This document shows positions 60,665 through 64,000 of a stretch of 64,000 bases of DNA, piece after piece. How positions within the stretch are numbered: position 1 is the first letter of the stretch; every line of letters begins with the position of its first letter. This DNA is from Manis javanica (taxonomy: Eukaryota; Chordata; Mammalia; Pholidota; Manidae), in contig NC_133165.1 of assembly GCF_040802235.1 (NCBI RefSeq), positions 16,649,623 to 16,713,622 of the forward strand. The letters run 5' to 3'. The notes beneath the pieces are model-generated. The model ran no database searches. It was given only the letters and a program-made list of their open reading frames with translations, and had not been told where the DNA came from. The position numbers and the translations under genes were made by a program.

Positions 60665-63360
60665 TATTTAATTTAACTTAATTCAATTCTATTTACTTGA
60701 CAATTTTCTACAAAATTATCAAATATACACTCCTAGCATGTATTCAAATGAAATGCAAAGTATCAGTTTAGGGCAGCAACCACATCAACTCACCTTCCTG
60801 TGGTGACAGTGATCTGACATACCTAGCCATCACTGGAAAGAACCCTTAGTGTTACCTGGAAATCTGTTAGCATACTTTCAGACCCTATAAAATGGCCAAT
60901 ATAATACCTCAGTTTCTAAAATATTAAATATTTGGTTTAGAAATGGTTACAAGGAACTTCATATCTGAGAATTAAAAATTCCTAGGTGTGGTAACTAACT
61001 TACAGACAAAGTATTATTATTGTTTTGTAGGAATAATGTAACAAAAATAGTCAATAGCTAGCTGTCTTGTGGACCTAACAGCAATTCTCCCTAAATTTAT
61101 CACTAAGGATTAATTTAGGAGAATCTGGATACTTGTTTTCTTTACTGAATTTGGAATGATGACATTTTAAATTTACTGTGAGATGAAAAAATTTTGATAG
61201 ACATCCACTCAAATTGATTTTGCTCCCTTCGATAATCTTCCTGTACTCTTACTCTCCTTACATTGTACTGGGTAAAGAATATACTATCCATAGACTAGAA
61301 GAAGAAATATCTTTACTTCATGAATCACAGATTACACCGCAGTCTATCAATGCTGAGCTGTCTCACTGATTAATCTACAACTGAACCATTCAGAGGGGTT
61401 TTTGTAGTGCAGACATGAATATTGCTTCTATAACCAGTGTTACCTCTCTTCCTGTTTCCTTCTTTTTCTTCTCATCTGAGAAATGTGTTTAATGCCTATT
61501 ATGTCTCAGGTTCTTGAAAATCATCTTGGCATTGAAAAATTATATAAAATAGTATTGGGTATGCAGTATATAAAAGAAATTAGTTTTCAAATATTAGGAT
61601 TCTCTTGAGATTCATCTACTTAACTTTAATTCTGTTAATAATTATGGAGGTAACTTTATGTAGACAGGCTAATGCATTTAATGATGAAATATACTCGATA
61701 GCAAAACAACTGTGTTATGTTGTCATTGGTAAGGTTATATTTATGGTCCAGATGTTTTAGCATTTGAAGAGGGAAAACACATCATTTGGTTTTTTGAAAT
61801 GATGCAGTAATCAGTTTTGATGAATTCTAGTTAGAGAGTACAGTTTATTGGTGTAGTCGGAAACAGTTTTTCGTTAAAATGAGCCACATAGATAAATTTC
61901 TACCCTAATAATTAAGCATCTTTAAATCTATGAATTCTGAAATGTGTCAACCTCTAAGATGAGACATGAAAAGAAAGGGTGGGCTTTGTGTCATCACCTT
62001 CTGGTTAGTATCGATCTTTATGAGTTACACGGGCTCATCTTTGGGTATTGAATCATATTGTAGCATCTGTTTTATGACACTGTCTTCACAATCTATCTTT
62101 ATCAGTGTTTATCAATTGCCTATGCAGGTTAAACCTGACACACTGTTTGAGTTTCTTCCTGTAATTTTTTCTAGCTGCATTTTCACTGTTTGCAATTTTT
62201 CCTTCCCGGTAAAAGGAATATCATTACCTTTTTGGCAATCGCTTCCGTGATATCCCAAAGCACATTCGTATCCGCTAGTCCATTGCTATTCAGGTTAATT
62301 CCTAGCTCTGTCCTGCTAGCATTTACGAGGTGCTTATCACCCAGTTATCTGGGCCTTGTGAAAAATCTATGTATTGGTCTGATTTTAAATACTACATGCC
62401 ACCCACCAGATGCTACAGTGTTAGAGCAGATTGCAGCCAAATAACATACTACCATTCACCAAGTCCCGCTATAGCTTCCAGGTCAGTCAGAAACAAGGTG
62501 AGCAATGAAATGGCCACTGTTCTGCCCCCACGCTGCCAGAGCGGAGCAGCACAGAGATGCTGGGGTTCTGTTGCGGGGTGAATACTGGAGGAATTGCTCA
62601 ATCTTTGTTCCTTCCCCCAACAGACAAAGGAAGCCAGAGGGATGGGCTGGGGGAAGATGGAAGGAAGGAAGCTGATAGAGAAGTTGAAGAAATGCTTTTA
62701 GGATTGTCTATCCATACGTGGCTAGGCTACATAGACTCAGATTTCTTTCTTAACTAAACCAGATTAATCTTGATTAAACTGACTGAATCATCTCTATTTT
62801 ATGTATAACATACACAAATATTTGCCTTTTAAATGCGTATCAGCTTAAGCTGGTTCATCTCTCCTGATGCTCTTTCTGAACTCTTTTTCTGTGTCCTTTA
62901 TACTTAAGTCAATCGTGTATCACAGGGTCAAGGGGCGGGTAGGGAAGTACCCTGCACCTGCCTGCTCTCAGGTGCTGTGTATTCTCCCTTAGCAAATAAT
63001 ATAGACTGTTGATGCTTATGTTCTTATGTAATTTTTGCACAGCTTATAGTTCTACTATCAACTATGAGTACCATATCATTACCCAATTTTCCTATTACAT
63101 GTGTATTTTTACAAAGACGAAAAGCTGATGTAGTTTTGGTAGGTATGCTCGGAAATGCAAACGTTGTTAAAGAAAGCCTGTAATTATTTTCAAATTGCTG
63201 TCCGAAGTATATTCCCATGGAAAGTTGCCTATTTAGGGTATCTTAAACATACATTTTAAGAAGATTGAAAACGTGGTGGCCGTGGAGACATGCTCACATC
63301 TAAACTGTTCCTTCTTTGGAGAAACATTATTAATAGCAGTCATATTGCATGTCTCATTCA
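60665..63360. other. Intronic DNA, no exon seen
   Basis: AT-rich unique DNA with no clear retroposon, exon or RNA gene. Overlapping short plus-strand ORFs at 61966-62757 lack family features. Confidence 0.4.
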
Positions 63361-63363
63361 CTT

Positions 63364-64000
63364 TTTAAACTGAAGTATTGATATACAATCTTTTATTGGC
63401 TTCAAGCATGCAACACAGTGGTTCAACAGGTACCCATGTTATTAAATCCTCACCCCCACTAGTCAGTTGCTATCTGTCAATACAGGAGATGTTACAGAAT
63501 CATCAGCTGTATTCTCCATGCTGTACTACTATCCCCGTGACCAGCTTATATTATGATTGAGAATTTTTGTGCCCCTTTATCCCCCTCACCCTCCCCACCT
63601 GCCCCAACCACTCCCCCATGGTAGCCACCAGTCCCTTCTCAGTGTCTATGAGTCTACTGCTGTTCTTTTCATTTTGTTTTGTTTTGTTTTTAGATTCCAC
63701 AAATAATCATATGGTACTTGTCTTTCTCTGCCTGGCTTATTTCACAGAGCATAATACCTTCTAGATCCATCCATGTTGTTGCAAATAGCAGGATTTCTTT
63801 CTTTCTTATGACTGAATAATATTCCATTGTATATATGCACCACCTCTTCTTTATTCATTCATCTATTGATGGACACTTTGGTTGCTTCCATATCTTGGCT
63901 ATTGTAAATAATGAGGCAATAAACATAGGGGTGCATATGTCTTTTGAATCAAGGATTTTGTTTTCTTCGGGTAAATTCCTAGAATTGGAATTACTGGGTT
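63364..64000 (-). mobile_element. L1 3' end, continues beyond right edge
   Basis: The plus strand is the reverse complement of the L1 ORF2 end and 3' UTR: TTCATTCATCTATTGATGGACACTTTGGTTGC, CAATAAACATAGGGGTGCATATG and GAATAATATTCCATTGTATATATGC, with the C-rich 3' UTR at 63580-63620 and a TTTTG short repeat at 63674-63691. It is related to the tail at 3126-3480 but a different subfamily. The element continues into ORF2 outside the window. Confidence 0.85.

Overview
The window is nuclear DNA from a placental mammal. It is AT-rich, has very few coding bases, and carries ordinary mammalian repeats: L1, L2, MIR, MER5/MER20-type hAT elements, a Tigger element, and MaLR, ERVL and ERV LTRs. I see no Alu, B1/B2, carnivore CAN-SINE, ruminant Bov-type or horse ERE-type SINE in 64 kb. 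L1 looks like the main recent retroposon, including a copy with an intact 5' end at the left edge. That combination made me think of a pangolin-like laurasiatherian, but this is a weak inference from remembered repeat types.

The one gene I can support is the 3' end of SYT1 (synaptotagmin-1), on the minus strand. Two coding exons are present: 23129-23262 (134 nt) and 19175-19381 (207 nt with the stop). They encode residues 310-421 (rat numbering) of the calcium sensor for synaptic vesicle fusion, that is, most of the C2B domain. They are joined by a 3.75-kb phase-0 intron. The long 3' UTR runs to a poly(A) signal near 16383. The upstream exons were not found, so 23263-64000 is read as part of one very long intron.

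Layout: 1-476, 5' end of an L1 on the minus strand that leaves the window. 479-16364, DNA downstream of SYT1, with L1, L2, nested hAT/MaLR, MLT2, MLT1 and ERV LTR copies and a CpG-enriched patch at about 9850-10460. 16365-19174, SYT1 3' UTR, almost free of interspersed repeats and holding a (TG)22 tract in mRNA sense. 19175-23262, the two exons and the intron between them. 23263-64000, long SYT1 intron with scattered repeats, two related long LTR-like copies (about 37.5-38.4 kb and 45.7-46.5 kb), a divergent LTR pair around a Tigger fragment (53.9-54.95 kb), and an L1 3' end entering from the right edge.

Other long ORFs (up to 191 codons) lack protein-family features and are treated as chance. 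No new multi-gene system is visible. The points worth checking are regulatory or structural: the UG repeat and Pumilio-type site in the 3' UTR, the intact L1 promoter, the divergent LTR pair, nested insertions, the CpG patch, and one weak candidate terminal exon at 35417-35524. Repeat family names and borders come from eye recognition, not alignment, so borders are approximate to tens of bases.
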